Below are positions 8,110-15,506 of a stretch of 64,000 nucleotides of DNA, in pieces. Origin of the DNA: Actinomyces sp. GTDB lineage: Bacteria > Actinomycetota > Actinomycetes > Actinomycetales > Actinomycetaceae. Where the stretch lies: positions 1 through 64,000 of the forward strand of contig JALCNR010000001.1 in NCBI GenBank assembly GCA_022649165.1. The letters run 5' to 3'. A program made the position numbers and the translations under genes. Positions within the stretch are counted from its first letter, which is position 1; every line of letters begins with the position of its first letter. The notes below the pieces were generated by a model. The model was given only the letters and a program-made list of their open reading frames with translations. It was not told where the DNA came from and did not search any database.

Positions 8110-9866
8110 CCCTGTTCCTCACCGGCGCCGAACGCCGGGCCCTGCGCCGCGTCCTCCGGCTCCTCGAGGTCGACGCCCGCGGTGTCGCCGTGTCCGTCCT
8201 GCTCGGCGTCCTGTGGCTGGGCTCCGCGATCGGGCTGGCCGCGACCTCCGCCTGGCTCATCGCCCGCGCCTCCCAGCAGCCCCCCGTGCTCTCGCTGACC
8301 GTGGCCGCCGTCGCCGTGCGGATGTTCGGCATCTCGCGCGCCCTCATGCGCTACCTCCAGCGCCTCGCCAGCCACCGCGTGGCGCTCACCGGCATGGACG
8401 CGCTGCGCCAGAACCTCTACGACGCCCTGGCCTCCGCCCGCGTCGACCGCGTCGCCGCTCTGCGCCGCGGGGATCTCCTGGCTCGCACCGGGGCCGACGT
8501 CGACGACGTCGGCGACCTCGTGGTCAAGGCTTTCCTGCCCGCCGCGGTCACCGCCATCGTGGGAGCGGGCACCGTCGCCGGGATCGCGCTCCTGTCCCCG
8601 GCGAGCGCCCTGATCCTGGCCGGGTGCCTCGTCGTGTCCGGTGTCCTCACCCCCCTCCTCCTCATGCGAGCGGCCCGCGTCGCCGAGGAGGAGTCCCGTT
8701 CGGCGCGCACGGACCTAGCGGCCACGGCGATGTCGGTCATGGACGGGGCGGCGGAACTGCAGATCTCGGGGGCCCTCCCCCGCCTCCACCGCCACCTGCG
8801 CGACGTCGAGGACGCCCTCAGCCGATCCGCCTCCCGCGCGGCGCGCCTGTCCGGCGCGGCCTCGGGCATCGACCGCATCGCGATGGGCGCGGCCGTGGTC
8901 GGCGCCCTGCTGGTCGGCGTCCCCCAGACCGCTTCCGGCCAGGTCGCCGCCGTCGCCCTGGCCGTCCTGGTCCTCACCCCGTTGTCCTCCTTCGAGGGCA
9001 CGGCCGAGCTGTCCGGGGCGGCCACGCAGCTCGTGCGCTCGGCCTCGGCCGCCGTGCGCATCGACGAGCTGCTGGGCCATGACACCCCGGTGACCGCCCA
9101 CCCCGTCCCCGCGAGCCCGGACGGCCCCCGCCTGGTGGCGCGCGGGCTCGCGGTCGGATGGCCCGGCGGTCCCGTCGTCGCCCGCGGGATCGACCTGGAG
9201 GTGGGCCCCGGGTCCCGCCTGGCGCTCGTCGGCCCCTCCGGGATCGGGAAGTCGACGCTGCTCGCCACGCTGGCCGGCCTGCTCGCGCCCGTCGAGGGCA
9301 CGGTGACCCTGGATGGGTGCGACGTGTGGGGCGGGGACCGCGCCGACGTCACGGCCCGGGTCACGATGACCGCCGAGGACGCCCACGTCTTCGACACGAC
9401 GGTCCTGGAGAACCTCCGCGTCGCCGACCCCGGGCTCACCGCCGAACAGGCGAGGCGGCTGCTGGCGACCGCGGGCCTCGGCGAGTGGCTGGACCGGCTG
9501 CCCGGCGGCCTCGACACGCTGCTGGGCCCGGGCGGCACCGCCGTGTCGGGGGGAGAGCGTCGGCGTCTCCTGCTGGCGCGGGCCGTTGCAGCCCCGGCGC
9601 CGCTCATGCTGCTGGACGAACCCGCGGAGCACCTGGATCCCCCCACCGCCGACGCGCTGATGCGCGTCCTGCTGGCGACCGGATCCCGCGGGCGCGGCGT
9701 CGTCGTCGCCACCCACCGGCTGTCCGCCCTGGACGGCGCCGACCTCGTCCTCGTCCTCGACCGTCCCGCGCCGGGCGCCCCCGCCCGGGTCGTCGCCCGC
9801 GGGACCCACGAGGAGCTCACGCGGCGCAGCGACCGCTACCGTTGGGCTGTCGAACAGGAGGCATGA
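8106..9866 (+). CDS. cydC: ABC transporter CydC (thiol/heme exporter half)
   Basis: CydC is the partner of CydD in the inner-membrane exporter required for bd oxidase maturation. I take the ATG at 8106 (MTLFLTGAERRALRR), overlapping the cydD stop by 4 nt; the same frame happens to stay open upstream through cydD, but that part is an out-of-frame shadow. The 586-aa product has a membrane domain (about 15-310) and an ATPase domain with Walker A GPSGIGKST, signature VSGGERRRL and Walker B LMLLDEP. The position after CydD matches the usual actinobacterial cydABDC order. Its stop overlaps the following histidine kinase start. Confidence 0.93.
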   Translation: MTLFLTGAERRALRRVLRLLEVDARGVAVSVLLGVLWLGSAIGLAATSAWLIARASQQPPVLSLTVAAVAVRMFGISRALMRYLQRLASHRVALTGMDALRQNLYDALASARVDRVAALRRGDLLARTGADVDDVGDLVVKAFLPAAVTAIVGAGTVAGIALLSPASALILAGCLVVSGVLTPLLLMRAARVAEEESRSARTDLAATAMSVMDGAAELQISGALPRLHRHLRDVEDALSRSASRAARLSGAASGIDRIAMGAAVVGALLVGVPQTASGQVAAVALAVLVLTPLSSFEGTAELSGAATQLVRSASAAVRIDELLGHDTPVTAHPVPASPDGPRLVARGLAVGWPGGPVVARGIDLEVGPGSRLALVGPSGIGKSTLLATLAGLLAPVEGTVTLDGCDVWGGDRADVTARVTMTAEDAHVFDTTVLENLRVADPGLTAEQARRLLATAGLGEWLDRLPGGLDTLLGPGGTAVSGGERRRLLLARAVAAPAPLMLLDEPAEHLDPPTADALMRVLLATGSRGRGVVVATHRLSALDGADLVLVLDRPAPGAPARVVARGTHEELTRRSDRYRWAVEQEA

Positions 9867-11548
9867 TGACCACGGACCGCCAGGACTTCCGGCTGCTGGA
9901 AGCCGCCCTGGACCTCACCTCGAACCTGCACCTGCGACCCGCCCTGCAGAACTTCGTCGACCAGGCCTGCCGCCAGACGGGCGCCCGCTACGGCGCGCTG
10001 TCCGTCCTGGACAACTGGGGCGAGACCTCGATGTTCATCCAGCACGGCTTCTCGGCCGGCCGGGCCGCCCAGATGGGGCACCCGCCCGTCGGGTTGGGGC
10101 TCATCGGGGAGATCCCCACCGAGGGCTCGCTCATCGTCAACGACGTGGCCCATTCGGACCACTCGCCCGTGCCCCTCCCCCCGGGCCACCCCCGCATCGA
10201 GAACTTCCTGGGCGTGCCCGTCCTGGTCCACGAGCAGGTCTACGGCCGCCTCTACCTCACCGACAAGTTCGGCGGCTTCGACCAGACCGATGTCGAGATC
10301 GTCACGGCCCTCGCCTCGGCGGCGGGCGTCGCCGTGGAGAACGCCGAGCTCTACGCGGAGGCCCGCAACCGCGAACGGTGGATCGCAGCCTCCCAGAACC
10401 TCACGACGACGATGCTCGAGGGCGCCGACGAGGAGGAGGCCCTCGCCCTCATCGCGCACTCGGTGCGCGAGGTCTCCGAGGCGGACACGGCGCTCATCGT
10501 GCTCCCCTCCGTCGGCGACGCCTGGGCGGGGGAGATCGCGGACGGCTACCACTCCGAGCGCCTCGTCGGCGTCGTCTTCCCGCCGGAGGGCCGCGCGATG
10601 TCCGTCCTCCATGAGGGCACCGGCATGATCGTCGACTCCCTGGCCCGCGCCCAGACGATGCGGGTGCCCGAGCTTGCCGAGTTCGGGCCCGCCCTCTACG
10701 CGCCGCTGCGCACCCGAGGCAAGTCGATCGGCGTCCTCATCCTGCTGCGCCGCCAGGGCCGCTCCGAGTTCGGCTCCTCCGATCTGCCGCTCGCCGAGTC
10801 CCTGGCCTCCCAGGCGACCCTGGCGCTGGAACTGGCCTCCGCCCGCCACGCCGAGGACGTCGCGAACCTGCTGGACGAGCGCGACCGGATCGGGCGGGAC
10901 CTCCACGACTTCGCGATCCAGCAGCTCTTCGCCGCCGGCATGCAGCTGGACGCCACGAAGCAGAAGGTCGCCGGCGGGGAGCTCACCCGCGAGGAGATCA
11001 TCTCCTCCCTGGACGACTCCCTGGCCTCCGTCGACGAGGCCGTGCGCCAGATCCGGGCGATCGTCCACAATCTGCGCGAACGCGACCAGAACGTCGGGGT
11101 GGTCGAGCGCATCCGGCGCGAGGCGTCGCTGGCCCGCAACTTCCTGGGCTTCGCGCCCTCCCTGGTGATCTCCCTGGACGGCCAGGCCATCAACGCCGTG
11201 GAGGACCGCGAGGAGACGATGACCGAGCAGGCGGAGGGCCGGGTGGACGACGACCTGTCTGACGACGTCGTCGCCGTCGTCCGCGAGGGGTTGTCCAACA
11301 TCGCCCGCCACGCCCACGCGACCGCCGCGCGGGTGACGGTCGAGATCGAGGGCCACGAGGAGACGGGGACCCTCACCGTGGCCATCGCCGACGACGGCAC
11401 CGGCATCGACCCGGACCGCACGCGCAACTCGGGGCTGGGCAACCTGGCGGCCCGCGCGCGCCGCCATGGCGGCACCTTCGAGTTCCGCCCCGGGATCAAT
11501 GGGCTCGGCACGGAGATCGCGTGGAGGGCGCCTCTGGCGAAGCCGTGA
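9866..11548 (+). CDS. GAF-domain sensor histidine kinase (DevS/DosT-like architecture)
   Basis: This is a soluble sensor kinase of 560 aa with two GAF domains (about 15-165 and 185-325), a HisKA_3 dimerisation domain with the phospho-acceptor His347 in RIGRDLHDFAIQQLF, and a HATPase_c domain (ADDGTGI, GLGNLAARAR). The architecture equals mycobacterial DevS/DosT, which bind heme in GAF1; a His at 108 (PPGHPRIENFLGVP) sits where the DevS heme ligand region aligns, but I cannot confirm the ligand. Tandem ATGs occur at 9863 and 9866; AGGAGG at 9856-9861 fits 9866 better, and 9863 overlaps the cydC stop. Coupling to cydC and the convergent regulator at 11594-12238 suggest it senses redox state, oxygen or NO. 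Confidence 0.88.
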   Translation: MTTDRQDFRLLEAALDLTSNLHLRPALQNFVDQACRQTGARYGALSVLDNWGETSMFIQHGFSAGRAAQMGHPPVGLGLIGEIPTEGSLIVNDVAHSDHSPVPLPPGHPRIENFLGVPVLVHEQVYGRLYLTDKFGGFDQTDVEIVTALASAAGVAVENAELYAEARNRERWIAASQNLTTTMLEGADEEEALALIAHSVREVSEADTALIVLPSVGDAWAGEIADGYHSERLVGVVFPPEGRAMSVLHEGTGMIVDSLARAQTMRVPELAEFGPALYAPLRTRGKSIGVLILLRRQGRSEFGSSDLPLAESLASQATLALELASARHAEDVANLLDERDRIGRDLHDFAIQQLFAAGMQLDATKQKVAGGELTREEIISSLDDSLASVDEAVRQIRAIVHNLRERDQNVGVVERIRREASLARNFLGFAPSLVISLDGQAINAVEDREETMTEQAEGRVDDDLSDDVVAVVREGLSNIARHAHATAARVTVEIEGHEETGTLTVAIADDGTGIDPDRTRNSGLGNLAARARRHGGTFEFRPGINGLGTEIAWRAPLAKP

Positions 11549-11569
11549 CCCGCGGGCCCCGCCCGCGGG
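11549..11569. terminator. Hairpin between convergent kinase and regulator genes
   Basis: CCCGCGGG (11549-11556) and an identical self-complementary CCCGCGGG (11562-11569) form an 8-bp stem with a CCCCG loop directly after the kinase stop and about 25 nt beyond the end of the regulator gene on the other strand. No T-run follows on either side, so it is at best a U-less bidirectional terminator. Confidence 0.4.
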
Positions 11570-11593
11570 GGGCGAGCGGCTCCGGGGATCTGG

Positions 11594-12238
11594 TCAGTTG
11601 CGCCAGGCGGCGGCGCGCTGGCCGGCCACCCATGCGGCGACCTGCGTGCGGCGCTGGAGGCCCATCTTGGACAGCAGCGAGGTGATGTGGTTCTTGACGG
11701 TCTTCTCCGCGACGCCGAGCTTCTCCCCGATCTCGCGGTTGCTCAGGCCGTCCCCGATGAGCTCGAGGACCTTGCGCTCCGAAGGGGTGAGGTCCGCCGT
11801 CGGGTCGTCGTGATCGGCGCGCCGGCGCGTCACCGTGCGTTCGTCCAGCAGGACGCGTCCGGCCGCCACCGCCTTGATGACGTCGGTGATCTCCGCCCCG
11901 CGCACGGTCTTGAGAACGTAGGCGCGGGCCCCCTTCTGCAGGGACTCCGCCAGCGCCTCGTCGTCGTCGAAGGACGTGAGGACGATCGGCTTGATCTCCG
12001 GATGGCTGTGGCTGAGCTCGTCCATGATGTCGATGCCCGTGCCGTCGGGCAGCTGAAGGTCGATGAGAATGACGTCCGGCAGCACCAGGTCGGCGCGGCG
12101 CAGGGCGTCGGCGACGGTGCCGGCCTCGGCGACGACCTCGAGATTGTCCGAGCGGTCGACGATCTCGGCGATGCCCCGGCGCACGATCTCGTGGTCGTCG
12201 ACGATCATGACGCGCACGGGGCTGCCAGGCTGGTTCAC
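11594..12238 (-). CDS. NarL/LuxR-family response regulator (DevR-like)
   Basis: A two-component response regulator of 214 aa. The receiver domain (about 8-125) has the acidic pocket VDDHE, the phospho-acceptor Asp60 in LIDLQLPDG, the switch Thr/Ser in VLTSFDDDEA and the conserved Lys in YVLKTVRG. The C-terminal LuxR helix-turn-helix reads LTPSERKVLELIGDGLSNREIGEKL (in parts) with VAEKTVKNHITSLLSKMGLQ. I place the start at GTG 12238 because the GGGGGAG motif lies 11 nt before it; GTG 12250, four codons longer, abuts that motif. It faces the GAF kinase, its probable partner. Whether it controls cydABDC is inferred; no DevR-type box was recognised. Confidence 0.9.
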   Translation of the reverse strand: MNQPGSPVRVMIVDDHEIVRRGIAEIVDRSDNLEVVAEAGTVADALRRADLVLPDVILIDLQLPDGTGIDIMDELSHSHPEIKPIVLTSFDDDEALAESLQKGARAYVLKTVRGAEITDVIKAVAAGRVLLDERTVTRRRADHDDPTADLTPSERKVLELIGDGLSNREIGEKLGVAEKTVKNHITSLLSKMGLQRRTQVAAWVAGQRAAAWRN

Positions 12239-12297
12239 GTTCTCGATCACTCCCCCATCGTACCGGGGCGAAGGTCCCAGTGCTGACGCCGGACCGC

Positions 12298-13026
12298 TCA
12301 TGAGGGCAGCCATTGCGGGTCGAGGCGTTTCATGGCGTCGCGCGCGGCCATGTTCTCCGCGTGCTTCTTCGAGGTCTCGGTGGCACGGCCAGCGGGTTCG
12401 CCCTCGCCGAAGGACACGCGCGCCGTGAAGACACGCTCGTGGTCGGGCCCCTCCCCCTCGACCGCGTAGACCGGTTCCTCCAGCCCCTGGGCGTGCGCGT
12501 ACTCGACGAGGATCGTCTTCCAGTCCTGGGTCTGGCCCCTCTCGACCGCGTGGTCGAGCAGGCGGGCGAGGCGGCGGAGGACGACGGAGCGCGCCGCCTC
12601 CAGGCCGTGGGACAGGTAGGTGGCGCCGATGAGGGCCTCGACGGTGTCGGAGAGGATCGAGTCCTTGTCGCGCCCGCCCGTCAGCCCCTCGCCGCGCCCC
12701 AGCCGGATGAAGTCGCCCAGCCCGATGGAGCGCGCGACCATCGCCAGGGGCTCCTGGGAGACGGTCGCCGCGCGCATCCTCGACAGATCGGACTCGGGGA
12801 GGTCCGGGTGGTCGCGGAAGAGCCTGTCCGCCACCACGATCGACAAGACGGCGTCGCCGAGGAACTCGAGGCGCTCGTTGTGCGGGATGCCGCCCGCCTC
12901 GTAGGCGTAGCTGCGGTGCGTGAGGGCGAGCTCCAGCAGTTCGGGATCGATGTCGGCTCCCCACCGCGCGAGAAGCTGCGCGGGGTCGTCGTTGGGGGGG
13001 GCGGGCAGTCGCGGCGTGCGTGGCAT
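12298..13026 (-). CDS. rnc: Ribonuclease III
   Basis: RNase III cleaves double-stranded RNA in rRNA maturation and mRNA decay. The protein is 242 aa from ATG 13026; a longer open frame upstream belongs to the neighbour in another frame. The catalytic signature HNERLEFLGDAVL (49-61) carries the metal-binding Glu and Asp, with the second pair Asp127/Glu130 in DTVEALIGA. A dsRNA-binding domain occupies about 168-240 (DWKTILVEYAHAQG...KKHAENMAARDAM). The ATG shares one base with the stop of the YceD gene (TGATG), so translation is coupled. Downstream there is no mutM, unlike many actinobacteria. Confidence 0.96.
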   Translation of the reverse strand: MPRTPRLPAPPNDDPAQLLARWGADIDPELLELALTHRSYAYEAGGIPHNERLEFLGDAVLSIVVADRLFRDHPDLPESDLSRMRAATVSQEPLAMVARSIGLGDFIRLGRGEGLTGGRDKDSILSDTVEALIGATYLSHGLEAARSVVLRRLARLLDHAVERGQTQDWKTILVEYAHAQGLEEPVYAVEGEGPDHERVFTARVSFGEGEPAGRATETSKKHAENMAARDAMKRLDPQWLPS

Positions 13027-13616
13027 CAGCGCGCGTCCCCCTCCGAGCCGGGGACGTCCTCCAGGAGGGCGGCGAGGCCCGCCAGGCGCGGATCGACGTC
13101 CTCGTGGCGGTGGCCGGCGGGCAGGTCCGCGAGCCTCTCGCCGCACACGGGGCACAGGCCGGGGCAGTCCGGACGGCACAGGGGCAGCGGGTCGACCAGC
13201 GTGACCACGGAATCGCGGATCAGCGGCTCCACGTCGATCGTGTCGTGCGGCCCGATCCGGGCGACGTCGTCCTCCTCCGGCTCGTCCTCCGCCTGCTGGC
13301 GCGCGCGGCGGTGGCGGGGGCCACCGGGCTCGAAGTAGACCTCGGCCGCCTCGACGTCGTGGTGGGCGCGCACCGGGTCCAGGCAGCGCACGCACTCCCC
13401 GATCAGGTCGACGGCCACAGTCAGGCGCACCAGCACCCCGTCGTCGACGGAGGTGAGGTCGACCTCGGGAGCCAGCTCGGTCCCGGGTTCGACGCGCATC
13501 GAGGAGGTGCCGAGGTCATCGGGCGCGGTCCAGGCGAGCGACCGGTGGACCGTGGAGCCGATCGCCCGCGGCAGATCGGTCAGGGTGAGGAGCAAGGGGG
13601 TGTCAGTCGTGGTCAA
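13026..13616 (-). CDS. YceD/DUF177 family protein
   Basis: A 196-aa member of the YceD (DUF177) family, linked in other bacteria to 23S rRNA metabolism and usually encoded just before rpmF. It shows the family's central SVDDGVLVRLTVAVDLIGECVRCLDPV and the C-terminal cysteine cluster CRPDCPGLCPVCG, which could bind zinc. No ATG or GTG is available near the N-terminus, so I infer a TTG start at 13616 (TTDTPLLLTLTDLPR), overlapping the end of the sepIVA-like gene by 14 nt. In actinobacteria the usual order is yceD-rpmF-rnc; here rnc follows directly and rpmF is absent. Confidence 0.8.
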   Translation of the reverse strand: MTTTDTPLLLTLTDLPRAIGSTVHRSLAWTAPDDLGTSSMRVEPGTELAPEVDLTSVDDGVLVRLTVAVDLIGECVRCLDPVRAHHDVEAAEVYFEPGGPRHRRARQQAEDEPEEDDVARIGPHDTIDVEPLIRDSVVTLVDPLPLCRPDCPGLCPVCGERLADLPAGHRHEDVDPRLAGLAALLEDVPGSEGDAR

Positions 13617-14349
13617 TGCTGATGTCCGTCTGGTCGATTCCGTTGCGCTCGGCGATGGCGTGCCGGCCCGCGTCCGTGCGCCGCTGGAGGTCGGAGAGCA
13701 GCCGGGAGAGCTCGCCCAACGAGGTCGCGGCATACTCGTCGGCGCCGCTGCGCATCCTCTGCTCGCGGTCCTTCGCCTCCGAGACGATCTGGCGGGCGCG
13801 ATCCTCCGCCATCTGCGTGATCGTCGCCGAGGACACGAGGCGCTCGGCCTGCGCGCTCGCGTCGGCCAGGGCGGACTCCGCGTCGGCCCGCGCCTGGGCG
13901 CGCGTGTTCTCCGCGTCCTCGGCGGCGCGAGCCGCCAAGTGGTCGGCCTGTTCACGGGCCTCGGCGAGCATCTGCTCGGCCTTCTCCCGCGCCGCGTCGA
14001 TCGTGGCGCGCGCCCGGGCGTTCGCCTCTGCGATCGTGACCTCGGCGGCGGAGTCCGCCCGGCCGAGCACGGCGTCGGCGTCGGCCACGACGGCGTCGGC
14101 CGCCACGAGGTCCTCCGGGAGGGCCTCCCGGGCCTGCTCGATGAGGTCGACGAATTCCGCGCGGTTCACCATCACCGTGGCGGACAGGGGCACCGCCCGC
14201 GCCTGGCTGATGAGATCCTCCATCTGGTCGAGCGCGGCGATGACCGTCGAGGGGCCGTAGACCGTCTGGTCGCCCGACCAGTCCTGGTCCCCTCCTGCGG
14301 CGGCGCCGTCGGGCCCCGCGTCCTGCTGCTGCTCAGCCATCTCAGTCAT
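13603..14349 (-). CDS. SepIVA-like DivIVA-domain coiled-coil protein
   Basis: A 248-aa, Ala/Glu/Arg-rich protein, predicted as an almost continuous coiled coil from about residue 60 to 235. Its N-terminal part has a DivIVA-like segment (STVIAALDQMEDLISQARAV). By synteny (coaD upstream, YceD and rnc downstream) it corresponds to mycobacterial Rv2927c, SepIVA, a septal DivIVA-domain protein required for division; that identity is inferred from position and composition, not alignment. The ATG at 14349 has GGAG 6 nt upstream and overlaps the coaD 3' end by 8 nt. A second ATG lies at 14340. Such proteins are sometimes auto-named 'ATP synthase subunit B-like', which is wrong here. Confidence 0.8.
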   Translation of the reverse strand: MTEMAEQQQDAGPDGAAAGGDQDWSGDQTVYGPSTVIAALDQMEDLISQARAVPLSATVMVNRAEFVDLIEQAREALPEDLVAADAVVADADAVLGRADSAAEVTIAEANARARATIDAAREKAEQMLAEAREQADHLAARAAEDAENTRAQARADAESALADASAQAERLVSSATITQMAEDRARQIVSEAKDREQRMRSGADEYAATSLGELSRLLSDLQRRTDAGRHAIAERNGIDQTDISIDHD

Positions 14350-14860
14350 CGTCCACTCCCTGCGACCCGTGTCCGTCCCGTCCGTCCCATGGCCCATTGT
14401 CCGCCAGGGCGCGCGCCACGGCGGCGGGGACATACCGGGAGACGTCCATTCCGAAGGAGGCCAGCTCCCGCACGATCGAGGACGAGACGTGGGCGAGCTC
14501 TCCCCGGGTGGGCAGGAACACCGTCTCGACGCCGCCGATCTCGCGGTTGACGCTCGCCTGCGTCGTCTCCCAGGCGACGTCCGCGCTGTCGCGGATCCCC
14601 TTGACGACGAGGTCGGCCCCGAGCTCGTGGCACAGGTCGACGAGCAGCCCGTCGAAACCGCGCACGCTCACGCCCGCGATTCCGGCGACCGCCTGGGCCG
14701 CCAGGTCGACGCGCAGACTCACGGGCAGCAGCGCGCGCTTGCCCGCGTTCACGCCGACGGCCACGACGACGTGGTCGGCCAGGCGCGTGGCGCGCCGCGC
14801 CAGGTCGACATGCCCCAGGGTGATCGGGTCGAAGGAGCCCGGCAGCACGGCGGTCGTCAT
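14342..14860 (-). CDS. coaD: Phosphopantetheine adenylyltransferase
   Basis: CoaD adenylates 4'-phosphopantetheine to dephospho-CoA, the penultimate step of coenzyme A synthesis. The 172-aa protein has the nucleotidyltransferase motif GSFDPITLGHVDL near the N-terminus (the TxGH type), the KGIRDSADVAWE segment (normally KG[LI]R) and the C-terminal SSSIVREL motif, equivalent to ISSTxVR. There is no Shine-Dalgarno; instead TAGACT sits exactly 6 nt before the ATG (see 14867-14872), suggesting a leaderless transcript start overlapping the rsmD stop. The C-terminal tail after ALADNG is longer and charged compared with the family norm of about 160 aa. Confidence 0.96.
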   Translation of the reverse strand: MTTAVLPGSFDPITLGHVDLARRATRLADHVVVAVGVNAGKRALLPVSLRVDLAAQAVAGIAGVSVRGFDGLLVDLCHELGADLVVKGIRDSADVAWETTQASVNREIGGVETVFLPTRGELAHVSSSIVRELASFGMDVSRYVPAAVARALADNGPWDGRDGHGSQGVDDD

Positions 14861-14866
14861 GGGCCC

Positions 14867-14872
14867 AGTCTA
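14867..14872 (-). promoter_or_regulatory. Candidate leaderless -10 for coaD (TAGACT)
   Basis: TAGACT is followed by exactly six bases (GGGCCC) and then the coaD ATG, placing the expected transcript start on the A of the start codon. It overlaps the rsmD stop codon TAG. No Shine-Dalgarno is present, which fits leaderless translation. Confidence 0.5.
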
Positions 14873-15454
14873 GGCAGGGCACACGTCCGGCGCGGGTGAG
14901 GCGGACCAGACGGCCGTCTCCCCCCAGGTGCGGCGGTCCTCGAGGACCAGGTGGCCGGGCCACTGGGGCTCGGGGCTGCGCGTCGAGCGCTCGACGACGA
15001 CCAGGGTCTCCGGCCCGATCCATGCGCCCAGGAGGTCCAGGACCTCCGCCAGCTCCCGCTCCTCGATGTCGTAGGGCGGGTCCGCCAGGACGAGGTCCAC
15101 GTCGCCGCCCAGCATCGTCTCCCCGGACCGGGAGAGCAGGTACGTCCGGACGTCGGTGGTGTGGACGCGGGCGCGGTCGCCGAATCCCGTCGCCCGGATG
15201 TTGGCGGCCACCACCTGGGCGGCCGCGCGCGAGCGCTCGACGAGGTCCGCCCGCTCGGCGCCCCGGGAGAGGGCCTCGAGGCCCAGCGCGCCGGATCCCG
15301 CGTAGAGGTCCAGCACGCGGGCCCCATCCACGGCGCCCTGGTGCTCGAGCCGGGAGAACAGGGCCTCGCGCACGCGCTCGGAGGTGGGGCGCGTCCCGCG
15401 CGGGGGGACCTTGAGGGTGCGCCCGCCGACCTCACCCGCCACGATCCGTGTCAT
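14870..15454 (-). CDS. rsmD: 16S rRNA (guanine(966)-N(2))-methyltransferase
   Basis: RsmD methylates G966 of 16S rRNA. The 194-aa sequence starts MTRIVAGEVGGRTLKVP, followed by RPTSERVREALFSRL, both typical for the family. The SAM site is VLDLYAGSGALGLEALSRGA and the catalytic NPPY-type motif is DPPYDIEERE. The next gene is coaD, the standard rsmD-coaD arrangement. There is no Shine-Dalgarno; TACAGT lies exactly 6 nt before the ATG, so the gene may be transcribed as a leaderless mRNA from its own promoter, 52 nt downstream of recG. Confidence 0.95.
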   Translation of the reverse strand: MTRIVAGEVGGRTLKVPPRGTRPTSERVREALFSRLEHQGAVDGARVLDLYAGSGALGLEALSRGAERADLVERSRAAAQVVAANIRATGFGDRARVHTTDVRTYLLSRSGETMLGGDVDLVLADPPYDIEERELAEVLDLLGAWIGPETLVVVERSTRSPEPQWPGHLVLEDRRTWGETAVWSASPAPDVCPA

Positions 15455-15460
15455 GGCCCC

Positions 15461-15466
15461 ACTGTA
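15461..15466 (-). promoter_or_regulatory. Candidate leaderless -10 for rsmD (TACAGT)
   Basis: TACAGT is separated from the rsmD ATG by exactly six bases (GGGGCC), the spacing expected when transcription starts at the start codon. It lies in the 52-nt recG-rsmD gap. No clear -35 is seen. Confidence 0.5.
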
Positions 15467-15506
15467 CGGGGTCCTCGACGGACATCGACGAGGGCGTCCC
15501 CGCCCG

